The notes under the pieces: generated by a model
Databases searched by the model: none
The model's input: the letters and a program-made list of their open reading frames with translations, nothing else
Told to the model about the DNA's origin: nothing
NCBI RefSeq assembly: GCF_000234665.1
Contig: NW_003946419.1
Location: forward strand, 1-18,024
Direction of reading: 5' to 3'
DNA: 18,024 bases
Source: Leishmania mexicana MHOM/GT/2001/U1103
Lineage: Eukaryota; Euglenozoa; Kinetoplastea; Trypanosomatida; Trypanosomatidae
In this document: positions 8,688 through 17,080 of the stretch, in pieces
How positions within the stretch are numbered: position 1 is the first letter of the stretch
Layout: each line of letters opens with the position of its first letter
Program-made: the position numbers and the translations under genes

Positions 8688-11386
8688 CTGCCTCTACCCT
8701 TGGCAGCGCGGCGCGAGGACCGACTCCCTGCATCCCTGCAGCAGTCTGCACGTCCGCGTTGGGGATTGTCCCCTCGTCAAGCTTTAAAACCTCACACGGT
8801 AGCGAGGGGCACCACATTGGCGTGGAGGGCTCCGAGGGACGTGTTGTGCACTGTGCAAGCCATCTCGTCAGCACCAGCGCTGCACTGCCGGTGGAACTGT
8901 CGCACTCGGATATCACGAGCGACGACAGCGGCGACTTTGCTTTTCTCACGAGCGATGTGCGCGATGCCAACGCGTACGACGTCATTCGCCACTATATCCT
9001 GTATTGCAAGCAGCAGGAGCAGGAGCTGGAGGATCTGGAGGCGGAATGCGCCCAGCTGGAGGCGGAGCAGCAGCACCTCTACGGCGCCGCCATAGCGGCG
9101 GAAATGACGCGAATATCATCGCACATGTCGGCTGCCAACGCTCTGTCGCCACCGAACTCGAACGAAATTGCGGCAACAGGAGCCAGCGGCGTTCCCTCGT
9201 CAGCCGCGGTCGACGAGTTCGGCGAGGCTCACATCGACCCGCTGAAGTTTTGCCCCTACATGGATCCACACGGCGCCGCTCACAGCCTGCAGCCGTATCG
9301 CTACGGACAGCCCGCCATCAATGGCTTCTACACCCCGGCCTTCAAGAATGGCATTCTCTACCGCTGCGTTGCCGCCAACGGGTCGTGGATATTCTACAAC
9401 GACTCGGAGCAGTACAGAATGCACGTGAAGTATATCTTCGGCGCCTCATCCGTCATCACGGCCGGTCCGCACGCGTCGGTGACCCAGCGGGCGTCGGGCG
9501 AGTATGAGGTGCAAGTGGCAGTTTGGCCACAGGAGACGGAGGTGCTACTTGTAGGCCACGTGAACGGCTTCAAGAATCTCTCCTCCGCCGTGCTGGTGAA
9601 CTCCAGCTATACGAATCCACGCGCTCGTGCCTCCACCGCATCTGCGCGCACTCTGCTGAAGCGCTTCGTCAACCAGGCAGGAAAGCCGAATGTCTCGCTG
9701 CTCACCAAGGAGGACGTGCTGGAGTGTTGTACGGGCCAGTGCAGCGAGTTGGCGGCCGGTCTCGGCCCTTTGACTGGGCAACATTTTGTCGACCCCGACT
9801 TTCCGCCCTGTGGCACATCGCTTTACCGCAAAGGTGTCGATGACGTCTTCCTTTGGGATATGTCCTGGCGGCGCCCCTGCGAGTACCTGCCCGCCACACA
9901 GCGCTCTGAGGCGCGCCTCTTCGCTCGCTCGGTGCTGCCGACGGATCCGTGTGCGGGGGAAGGCGGTGACCTGTACCTGTGCAGTGCTGCCTGCTGTCTC
10001 GCTGAGCACCCTACGCAGGTCGTTCGAATTTTTCGGCACCCCGTCTCTGCGGATGCCGGCAGCCGCGAGCGCGCCGTCGGGGCGTACCGCGTCGCACTGA
10101 GCCACGGCGGCTGGTGGACGTCCACCGTCCTTGACAGTTACTTGCCAGCATCGCTCAAGGGCCCAAACCTGGGTCGCTGCTCGCACGACTTGCGCAAGCT
10201 CTGGTACCCGCTGCTTGAAAAGGCGTACGCGAAGCTGCACGGCTCCTACGCTGCCATCCAGTGCGGTAGCCTGCTCGAGGCGCTGCAGGATCTCACCGGA
10301 TTTCCGGCGTTTCACTTCTATGATGAGTGGTCGGACGCGGTGCGGAGCAGCGCCGGTGCCCGCGCGAGCGAATGTACCGCCTACAGCCCACTGTCCGAAC
10401 ACCTGTCCACCTCTCTGGAGGAGAAAGTGCATCAACGCGGCTACGTCGTGTGCCTGAGCCTGCCAGACGACGGGCCGGCCGAGGCCCAGTCAGCGCAAAT
10501 GGGCATGGTGCTCGGCATGTCGTACAAGGTGCTGCGACTCGTTCGCTGCGGCCGCTTTCGGCTTCTTCAGATTCGGTGCCCCACCTTGAAGGTCTGTGGC
10601 AGCGGGCTGTGGTGTTCCGGGAGCGCGCGGTGGCAGCAGGAGCCGCAGCTGGCCCGTTTGTGCGGGATGGATGGTGATGGCGGGCCGGCGCTCGCGAGGT
10701 TGTGGTTGGACTGGTCTGAGGCTCTAGCGATGTTCGAAGGGGGCGGCGTGTGCTGTAGTCGTTGGGACTGGGCACATGACTGCCGTGTGCGAGGGTTCTT
10801 CAAAGATGGGATACCCTCTTTCGTCTTGGAGGTCAGCGTCGACGCCTCTGTAGACAGCGCGAGTCCCGTGGAAGCGTACTGCATCTTGTCCCAGGAGGAT
10901 GATCGCGGTATGGCTCCAGATCACCCGAACCGAGCGCTGCGCCCACTGATGCTGTCTGTCAGCAGCCATCGCGGCGACCATGAGGCGGGCGAGGGTGTCG
11001 GTGGGGAGTCGTCGGCTGATCAGCTCATTCGGCATGTGTGCACCACGGACCCCGATACCCCCACAGAGCACCTGAACTACGTCCTAGGTCGCGATACGGC
11101 GCTCCGTGTCACCTTGCAGCCTTCCCAACATCCGTACTATGTTATTCCTCGCTCGAAGGGGGACATGAACAACAAGCTCTTCACACTCGGCTTTGTCTCC
11201 TCCACCGCGGTAACAAAGACGGGCAAGCTACGGATGCGGGCGGTGCAGCTTCCGTCCAACTCTCCGGTGTTTCACAACCGACGCAGCTTCTCGACGCGGC
11301 AGCTCGAGAGCGTGGCAGCGGTGGCGTTTCAGATTCGAGGACCGGACGGGGGTATACGCGTAGGGTGCGGCAGCAGCATTGGCTGA
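8561..11386 (+). CDS. calpain-like protein 2, catalytically dead, with N-terminal extension
   Basis: This gene encodes 941 aa. The first in-frame ATG is at 8561 (a second at 8567); the frame is open further upstream only from a TTG at 8438. Residues 1-230 are a Ser/Thr-rich extension without recognised domain, containing a likely coiled coil at about 145-185 (Glu/Gln/Leu heptads such as EQELEDLEAECAQLEAEQQ). Domain I_K follows at about 229-350 (WIFYNDSEQYRMHV), then a calpain-core fold at about 405-743 and domain III at about 745-930. All active-site residues are gone: Leu471 for Cys (GGDLYL), Ala465 for Gln, Met653 for His (LGMSYKV), Cys673 for Asn (IRCPTL). Family framework motifs remain, for example LLEKAYAKLHGSYAA, arguing for a folded non-enzymatic protein and not a pseudogene. 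No acylation motif is seen. Its partner and location are unknown; the coiled coil suggests oligomerisation. Confidence 0.93.
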   Translation: MPMDGSAIHPICDEDFVTDAMLEEFLRPPSSFTLSDTTCDMLTASTLGSAARGPTPCIPAAVCTSALGIVPSSSFKTSHGSEGHHIGVEGSEGRVVHCASHLVSTSAALPVELSHSDITSDDSGDFAFLTSDVRDANAYDVIRHYILYCKQQEQELEDLEAECAQLEAEQQHLYGAAIAAEMTRISSHMSAANALSPPNSNEIAATGASGVPSSAAVDEFGEAHIDPLKFCPYMDPHGAAHSLQPYRYGQPAINGFYTPAFKNGILYRCVAANGSWIFYNDSEQYRMHVKYIFGASSVITAGPHASVTQRASGEYEVQVAVWPQETEVLLVGHVNGFKNLSSAVLVNSSYTNPRARASTASARTLLKRFVNQAGKPNVSLLTKEDVLECCTGQCSELAAGLGPLTGQHFVDPDFPPCGTSLYRKGVDDVFLWDMSWRRPCEYLPATQRSEARLFARSVLPTDPCAGEGGDLYLCSAACCLAEHPTQVVRIFRHPVSADAGSRERAVGAYRVALSHGGWWTSTVLDSYLPASLKGPNLGRCSHDLRKLWYPLLEKAYAKLHGSYAAIQCGSLLEALQDLTGFPAFHFYDEWSDAVRSSAGARASECTAYSPLSEHLSTSLEEKVHQRGYVVCLSLPDDGPAEAQSAQMGMVLGMSYKVLRLVRCGRFRLLQIRCPTLKVCGSGLWCSGSARWQQEPQLARLCGMDGDGGPALARLWLDWSEALAMFEGGGVCCSRWDWAHDCRVRGFFKDGIPSFVLEVSVDASVDSASPVEAYCILSQEDDRGMAPDHPNRALRPLMLSVSSHRGDHEAGEGVGGESSADQLIRHVCTTDPDTPTEHLNYVLGRDTALRVTLQPSQHPYYVIPRSKGDMNNKLFTLGFVSSTAVTKTGKLRMRAVQLPSNSPVFHNRRSFSTRQLESVAAVAFQIRGPDGGIRVGCGSSIG

Positions 11387-11597
11387 GGCGGTAGAGGTGC
11401 AGACGTTTGCACGACGGCGCGGCTCTTCCTCTTGTGCTGTCGGAGGTTTGCTAATCTGTGTAGTAAGTTTTTGTTGCCTGCATGTGCTTCTCGCTTACGC
11501 ACGAACGATGTACGTCCACTGTGCGGGGACACGCACACGCACATCGGCTGACACGCCGCCATGTATGAAGTTACCGTGGGATCGCTGCTGCTTATCA

Positions 11598-11628
11598 TTT
11601 CTTTCTTTTTTTTCACTCTGTCACTCAG
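11598..11628 (+). promoter_or_regulatory. pyrimidine tract with CAG, splice-acceptor-like
   Basis: A T-rich pyrimidine run (TTTCTTTCTTTTTTTTCACT) is followed by CAG with AG at 11627-11628. It resembles a trans-splice acceptor yet sits only about 240 bp after the stop of calpain-like gene 2. It may direct polyadenylation of the upstream mRNA, which in trypanosomatids is coupled to downstream polypyrimidine tracts, or mark a relic gene that follows. Confidence 0.3.
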
Positions 11629-11658
11629 TGACGACGCCGGACACCTCGCCGTGGTACC

Positions 11659-11923
11659 ATGGTCTGGGGCGCGCTCTGCGGGAAATCGAAGGTGCCTGTG
11701 GCCTACCCTAGCGTATTCGCGGCGGACTCTTGGTGTCGGCGGACAGGTCTGGACTGGCGCCTTACCGGGGAGACTGGCGGTTATGGTCGGACGTGTACCA
11801 GCCCACTGCGCATCCTGTCGACTACTCAGCAAGTATAGCTGGCTATGGGCACGTTGAGCGCAGACGCATGCTCACGCGCAGGTTCCTTCCGCCTGCCACA
11901 CCCACTCATGTGAGAGGCGTGCG
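11659..11923 (+). pseudogene. doubtful broken reading frame after a splice-like site
   Basis: An ATG at 11659 opens a short frame beginning MVWGALCGKSK. The neighbouring frame, open from 11712, reads with a protein-like Trp/Tyr composition around 11760-11910 (YRGDWRLWSDVYQP, then SASIAGYGHVER). The two could be halves of one former gene split by a frameshift. The GALCGKSK start loosely recalls MALCGGS of calpain-like protein 3, but nothing after it aligns with domain I_K. I do not recognise a family, and chance open frames are common in this DNA. Confidence 0.15.
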
Positions 11924-12179
11924 GATTCAGGAGAAGGCGGAGCGCAACCTGCGTCCACCGACGGAGGGCAGCGTCCTACCTGTCGCGTCACATGCGGGCA
12001 AGCGGCCCAGACACACGCCCCCTCCCCAGGCAACAGCGCCGTCTCGAAGCTGGCCGCAGGATGCGAGCACTGCGCGCGCTGTCAAGCACAGCGGGCATGG
12101 TGTATCACGTCCAGGCAAGGCAGCCGGAGGCTCGGGGAGGGGAAGCGCGAGTGATGGGGGACAAAGGCGCAGAAGTATG

Positions 12180-12470
12180 CACGCTGATCCGCCCCACCGC
12201 GCATGCGTGCGAAATGTGCGGCGTCTCCTGCGCCCGATGGGGCGGGCCGATGCGGCACAGATGCCGGAAGCCTGTAAGGAACACCCCGAGTTACACCCTC
12301 GAGTCCTCCAGACTCCACTGTAGAGGGTCTCCACACTATATATTGTGCAGTGCCGCGGCTTGAGGCGACTGAGGGTGAAGCATGGCATACACAGACAGGA
12401 TGTGCAGGGCCCTCTGAGGCCCTGGCCTGAGGCAGGCCAACTTCCGCCCTGAGCTCGTGCGGCGTGCACC
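12180..12470 (+). mobile_element. possible SIDER-like degenerate retroposon in spacer
   Basis: Wording such as GCGCCCGATGGGGCGGGC, CCGGAAGCCTGTAAGGAACA and CCTGAGGCAGGCCAACTTCC resembles sequence I associate with short interspersed degenerate retroposons (SIDER) in Leishmania 3' UTRs. Such elements affect mRNA stability or translation. This is recognition from memory, with no consensus alignment possible here. The stretch includes a small hairpin (GGCCTG AGG CAGGCC, about 12423-12437). If real, the element would lie in the 3' region of calpain-like gene 2. Confidence 0.3.
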
Positions 12471-12817
12471 TAGATCACCGCTCCCCCTGAACTCCTGCGT
12501 ACTTCCCTCTCGGAGCATTTGCATGTCTTTGCCTCTCAGCCGTCTCAGGATTTCTTTCTTGGTGTCGGCGGATGGCTGTACCGCGTGTCTACCGCTGCTT
12601 CGCACGACGCAACGCGAGCCTCTGAGAGGGCCGTGGGGTAGCGCTGAAGTGAACGAATGCTGCACATCAGAGAATGGGCACACGCCGGTGGCGGACAAAC
12701 TTCTGTGCGGCGTTATGATTCGTTGGCGTGGCACCTCTGTGGCCTCGATGGCATCGCTTACTGTGTCTTGTGTTTTGTTTGCACGGGTCTGTTCGCATAC
12801 GTCACGGCAGCACTGCG

Positions 12818-12869
12818 ATCCATCTCCTCCGCCTCTTCCGCCCCTCCCCCCCCCCACACATCCACACAG
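12818..12869 (+). promoter_or_regulatory. candidate trans-splice acceptor for calpain-like gene 3
   Basis: A long pyrimidine tract (from about 12820, including ten consecutive C at 12846-12855) is followed by its first AG at 12868-12869 (CCACACAG), with another at 12874-12875. The leader before ATG 12891 would be about 21 nt, short but acceptable. This site supports 12891, and not the upstream in-frame ATG at 12657, as the start of the gene. Confidence 0.6.
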
Positions 12870-12890
12870 CGGCAGTCGCCTCACCGACTA

Positions 12891-15017
12891 ATGGCGCTCT
12901 GCGGTGGTAGCCGCACCAAGAGCAAGGCAAGGGAACACGATGACCAGAGGAAGGTGCACGACTTCAAGTATGGCGGCCCTGCGGTCACGGGGGACTGCTA
13001 CCCCCTCTTTGAAGACGGCCGATGCTACCGGGTGGAGGTGGACAGGCACAAGTGGTTCCTCTACAACGACTCGCTGGACATGGAGATGCACGTCAGCTTC
13101 ACCTTCCAAAAAACGACGGCCGTTTACAAAACAGAGCATGGCCGGACGACGGTGAGGAAGACGCCCACCGGGGGGACACAGTGCTCCGTCGTCGTCTACC
13201 CGCTGGAGACGCTGCCGTACGTGAAGGCCACCAAGAGGACGCAGATCTTCTACAGCGCCGCGTGCGTGTCGCGCGACTTGGCCCCGGGCTACATTGAGAA
13301 GGTTAACCGCGAGGCGAAGGCGAAGTGCATGCACGAGACGCAAAAGGTGGCCGGCGTGGCTGGGGTGAGCCACAACGAGGAGGAAATCCTGTGCAGGTGC
13401 CGGAAGAGCAAGATCCTATACATCGACATGGGCTTCCCCCCATCCGAGGCGGCTCTGAAGCGACCTCACGAGAAGCAGAGCGTGGCAAACATGCACGCCA
13501 TCGCGTGGAGACGGCCGCAGGACTACATACCGGCGATAGCGCACGAGGAGATCAAGCTGTTCCGTCACGGCGTGAGCGCTGCCGGCATTGGGCAGGGTCA
13601 CCTCGGCGACTGCTGGCTCATGTGCTCGATCGCGGTCGTGGCGGAGAGCACGACGATGGTGAAGGACATCTTTCGCCACCCCGTCTCCCAGTCGAGGCGA
13701 GAGAAAGAGGAGCGGGCGGGCGGCTACCGCGTGTGCATCAGTAAGAACGGCTGGTTCCACCACATCATTGTCGACAGCTACCTGCCGACGTACAACGGGG
13801 TCGTTTACTTTGCCCGCTCCACCGGTGACCCGTACGAGCTGTGGGTGTCGCTGCTGGAGAAGGCGTATGCCAAGCTGCACGGCTCGTACGCGTCCATTGT
13901 CGGCGGCAATCCTCTGCACGCCCTGCAGGATTTGACGGGGTTTCCGGTGTACTCCTTCACAAATACGTGGAGGGCAGCGGCGAATGAGGAGGCGGTCGCA
14001 TCTCAGTTTTTCAAGGACCTGCTGCGCTACCGCAAGAATGGCTACCTCATCTCGATCAGCACTCCAGGCACGGACACGAGCGCGTACAACGCTGGTAGCG
14101 GGAATGCGAACGAGGCATCACTTGCGGCGCGCTACAAGACGGCGGGCCTGAGCACCGGCCACTCCTACTCGGTGCTGATGGTGCGCCAGTTTGTCATTCC
14201 GCGAGTGAAGCTGCTGAAGATACGCAACCCGTGGGGAAGCGGTGGCGAGTGGACCGGCGCATGGGGCAAGAACAGCACCGGGTGGCAGAAGCACTCCTTG
14301 GTGCGCCGGTCGTGCAAGCCGAGCAAGGTGAGCGATGGCACTTTCTGGATGGAGTGGAGGGACGCGGTGCAGTTCTTTGAGGGTGGCGGGGTCTGCATGG
14401 TGAAGAAGGCCTGGTACCAGTATCGCTTCCCGGGCCAGTTCATTGGCATAATCCCGTCCGTCGTGCTAAAGATCGAACTCAGGAAGAAGCAGAAACTACT
14501 CTTCACCCTGTCACAGAAGGACCGCCGCCTGCAGAACCCCGACGACCCGGATCAGCTGTACAAGGGGCTGCTTATCTCCGTCACGGGGCACAACGCGCAG
14601 AAGGGCACGCAGCAGATTGTGGCCCTCAGCACCGATAACCCCGAGGTGCATCCACCAGAGAAGTACGAGTACATTGTTGCCCGCGACGTTGGCCTCGAGC
14701 TCGAGCTCGACCCCACAAAAGGCCCCTTCTACGTCATTCCGCGCATCATGACGACGAACCAAAACGGCCCGAAGGACTTCACACTGGGCATGCTGGCACC
14801 CAACAAGTCAACCGCAAGAGGACTGCGGGTGTCTTTTGTACACCTGCCCGACACGTGCCCGACGCTCCGCAACGTGGTGTCATTCCCAATGAACGGGGAG
14901 GCGGCGACACATGTGCGATTTCAGTACAAGAAGCGCGGCGGTGCGCCCCGCGTAAAGGCGGGCATCACCGTCTTTGACGCCACCCACGTGACGGAGACGT
15001 ACCTCCACCCCCAATAA
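12891..15017 (+). CDS. calpain-like cysteine peptidase 3, catalytic residues intact
   Basis: This gene encodes 708 aa, probably a cytosolic or peripheral calpain-like cysteine peptidase. ATG 12891 was chosen because a strong polypyrimidine tract and AG (12868-12869) directly precede it; the frame is open to an earlier ATG at 12657. Domain I_K starts almost at once (about residues 20-130, WFLYNDSLDMEMHV), then the peptidase core (about 172-513) and C2-like domain III (about 515-700). The core keeps the oxyanion Gln235 and nucleophile Cys241 in GQGHLGDCWL, His424 in GHSYSV and Asn446 in IRNPWG. It is the only one of the three paralogues here that could cleave peptides. No EF-hand (penta-EF) calcium domain is present, typical of the kinetoplastid group, so calcium control is uncertain. 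MALCGG is not an N-myristoylation signal (Ala2), although Cys4 might be palmitoylated. Confidence 0.95.
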   Translation: MALCGGSRTKSKAREHDDQRKVHDFKYGGPAVTGDCYPLFEDGRCYRVEVDRHKWFLYNDSLDMEMHVSFTFQKTTAVYKTEHGRTTVRKTPTGGTQCSVVVYPLETLPYVKATKRTQIFYSAACVSRDLAPGYIEKVNREAKAKCMHETQKVAGVAGVSHNEEEILCRCRKSKILYIDMGFPPSEAALKRPHEKQSVANMHAIAWRRPQDYIPAIAHEEIKLFRHGVSAAGIGQGHLGDCWLMCSIAVVAESTTMVKDIFRHPVSQSRREKEERAGGYRVCISKNGWFHHIIVDSYLPTYNGVVYFARSTGDPYELWVSLLEKAYAKLHGSYASIVGGNPLHALQDLTGFPVYSFTNTWRAAANEEAVASQFFKDLLRYRKNGYLISISTPGTDTSAYNAGSGNANEASLAARYKTAGLSTGHSYSVLMVRQFVIPRVKLLKIRNPWGSGGEWTGAWGKNSTGWQKHSLVRRSCKPSKVSDGTFWMEWRDAVQFFEGGGVCMVKKAWYQYRFPGQFIGIIPSVVLKIELRKKQKLLFTLSQKDRRLQNPDDPDQLYKGLLISVTGHNAQKGTQQIVALSTDNPEVHPPEKYEYIVARDVGLELELDPTKGPFYVIPRIMTTNQNGPKDFTLGMLAPNKSTARGLRVSFVHLPDTCPTLRNVVSFPMNGEAATHVRFQYKKRGGAPRVKAGITVFDATHVTETYLHPQ

Positions 15018-15280
15018 AGGCGTCTGCAAGTGCGGACTGCGCGCTCGCGGCCAGCGATCCGTGTTTGTGTACTGACGGCGTTGCCGAGCATATCCGTCCG
15101 TATGGAAGAGTGGCGTGCGCTGGTTCAGCGTTCCTGCACGACTGCGAGCACACGCAGGTGCCAGCACTCGTCCGACATTCACAGCGCACCTCCGAGTAAC
15201 CGCCGCCTAAACCGCGGTTCCACCCGTGTGCATCATACACACGATGTCTTCCCACACAGCAGACGCCCGCTTTCGTACAG

Positions 15281-15564
15281 CGCTGCGGCCGGTGATGCCG
15301 GGCCCCACTGATCGCCCTCCGTTCCGCGACCCCTCTCGCACGCTGTAGGGGGCGTGCCGGAGCGGTGTGCGCCGTATGCGGCTGTTGTGTTGCCGGTGCG
15401 GAGGGGGCCCCTCCTCCGCTGTGCGGCGGTGCGCGGATTGCGGGTGGGTGAATGGTCGTGGTGCCGCGGGAGGGTGTGCGGGTGTGGGGGAGTGCGCCCG
15501 TGGCCTGGAGGGCCCTGCCGTGCGGCAGCTGGCTGGAGGCGGCTGCGAGGTGGTCGGTGGAAGG
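15281..15564 (+). repeat. dispersed direct repeat, copy B
   Basis: This 284-bp segment is the partner of 1259-1504, in the same orientation, starting 14,022 bp downstream, with about 95% identity outside gaps. It carries 38 extra bases. These are bounded by the 8-bp direct repeat TGCGGGTG at 15439-15446 and 15477-15484, the arrangement expected if copy A lost one 8-mer plus the intervening DNA by slippage or short-repeat recombination. Copies A and B together bracket all three calpain-like genes and exclude the amastin-like gene. Confidence 0.85.
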
Positions 15565-16935
15565 AGCGGGTGCGGCAGCGGTGCCAGCAACGACGGTGGC
15601 GCTGCAGTGGTCGGCCGGGAACGCGGCGCATCGCCTGTCGATGGGCGTGAGCCGGACACGCGTGGCTGCGCGGATGCCGCAGGTGCGACACCGTGGCGGT
15701 GCTGCGGCCGGTGCCGCTGGCCGTGGCGCACACGCTGCTGCCCCTGCTCTGGACCTCTACGCGGACCTGCTGACCGGGCGGCGACTGGAGCGGCTCTCGC
15801 CGGCGTAGGGGCACCTCATGGATTGCGTGGAGGCTCTCTGCGGGGAGGTGTTTGTGGGGGCGGTGTGCCGTGGCGGAGGCGGCTTGGATGAGCTGCTTGC
15901 CGCCTGTGATGGGCGCGGTGTCTGTTCGGGAAGGCGCAGGGATGCCAGGCTGCTGAGGGCTGTGCGGCGCTGCGGGACATGGCGCTGGGCGATCGCGCAG
16001 GGTGTGCGTGGGTGCTCGGCGGCAGGCCTGTGCGCTGCGCCTCCCGGTGGTGCTGGCTGTAGGCGCGCTGTGAAGTGAGGATGTGATGGGTGAGCGCGGG
16101 TGGTGTGTGTGTGCGAGCGCGTGTGTGTCTGGGCGGAGGGGCGTGTGCACGGATGCAGGGCCCCCTCGCGTGCTGCGACTGGCACCGGCGCCTTCGTCGG
16201 CGCATCGCGCGCACACGGTGTGGGTGCGTCTCACACCCCCTGCTCGCTGGTGGCGTCTGTCTGTGGTGTGGTGCGGGGCTGCTGCGGTGCGGTGTCTGTG
16301 CGTGTTGGGTCCGTCTGCGCAGCCGCCGTGCCCCTGCCTGCTGTGTGCCGCGACAGGGGCTGTGTGCTTGTGTGCTGGTGTGTCCCCCGGCGCTGCTGTG
16401 GTCGGTGTGTGCTCTGCTGTGCGGGCTGGTGCTCGGGTGCGACGGTGCGTGGTGGCGGTGCTGCATGCCGCCCGCCCGCACGCCGTGGCGGCCCGCCTCG
16501 CCTGCGCACGGGTCTCCATCGTGGCCGCGCAGGCGCTCGTTTGGCGACGCGGAAGCGAGAAGGACGCAGCCGGAGGCACCGGACGGTGTGCTGTGCGCCT
16601 GCGTGTCGTTGCACTCTCTCCCCCTCGTCCTCGCCGTGCGGCGCGCGGCACATGCGCCGGCCTCCTCTCCTGCTGCTTTTTGTTTGTGCGCATGCCAGCC
16701 AACGGCGCATCTGCCCCCGCTGCGCACGCCTGGCAGTCTCCGCTGCTTGTGACCTCCCCCTGCCACCCCACTCTCTGTGTCTCTGTCCCCTCCTCTCTCT
16801 CCTCGGCCCTGTGCACCCGTGCCCGCGGCGCCCATCCGTCTGCGCCCTCTCACAACACACGCGCACCACCCACCGAACACCGACAACGCGCGCATGAACG
16901 TCGACGCAACGCACATATGCATGTGCTGTCAAGGG

Positions 16936-17057
16936 TCTCCCTCGCTGTCTCCGGCCTGTACCCCCGCGCCCTCCTCGCCCACTCTGTTGCGCCGTCTCGA
17001 CCCCCAGACCCTGCGCCTCGCCCTTTGTGCTGTGTGCCTCCGCCTCGCCTCTCTCAG
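16936..17057 (+). promoter_or_regulatory. candidate trans-splice acceptor region for the amastin-like gene
   Basis: Pyrimidine-rich sequence runs from about 16936 with AG at 17006-17007 (CCCCCAG). A second short tract, CGCCTCGCCTCTCTCAG, ends with AG at 17056-17057. The 5' UTR would be about 73 or 23 nt. Either choice removes the non-ATG upstream extension and leaves 17081 as the first ATG in the mature mRNA. Confidence 0.5.
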
Positions 17058-17080
17058 CTCTGCGTTGTGCGGTCTCGAAA

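Larger units (their letters stand above)
11387..12890. other. spacer between calpain-like genes 2 and 3
   Basis: This 1.5-kb spacer should hold the 3' UTR of gene 2 and the 5' UTR of gene 3. It contains an early pyrimidine tract ending in CAG at about 11598-11628, a doubtful broken reading frame (11659-11923), a retroposon-like stretch (about 12180-12470) and a strong tract before gene 3. The reading frame of gene 3 is open back to an ATG at 12657. I see no complete additional gene. Confidence 0.55.
15018..17080. other. spacer between calpain-like gene 3 and amastin-like gene
   Basis: This 2.1-kb spacer holds no gene I can support. The first 260 bp are probably 3' UTR of calpain-like gene 3. 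Repeat copy B begins at 15281, and a G-rich + strand continues to about 16480, similar in texture to 700-3370. From about 16600 the + strand switches to pyrimidine-rich, as expected for the splice region of the amastin-like gene. A 527-codon open frame on the minus strand (15233-16816) is Thr/His/Ala/Arg-rich and shows no domain; I treat it as a GC artefact. Confidence 0.6.

Noticed and set aside
14690..14712. CTCGAG-type repeat inside gene 3
   Set aside because: It simply encodes the acidic LELELD stretch of domain III with high-GC codons; no separate element is needed.
15233..16816. 527-codon open frame on the minus strand
   Set aside because: It runs against the direction of all real genes, is Thr/His/Ala/Arg-rich and shows no motif. 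It also spans repeat copy B.
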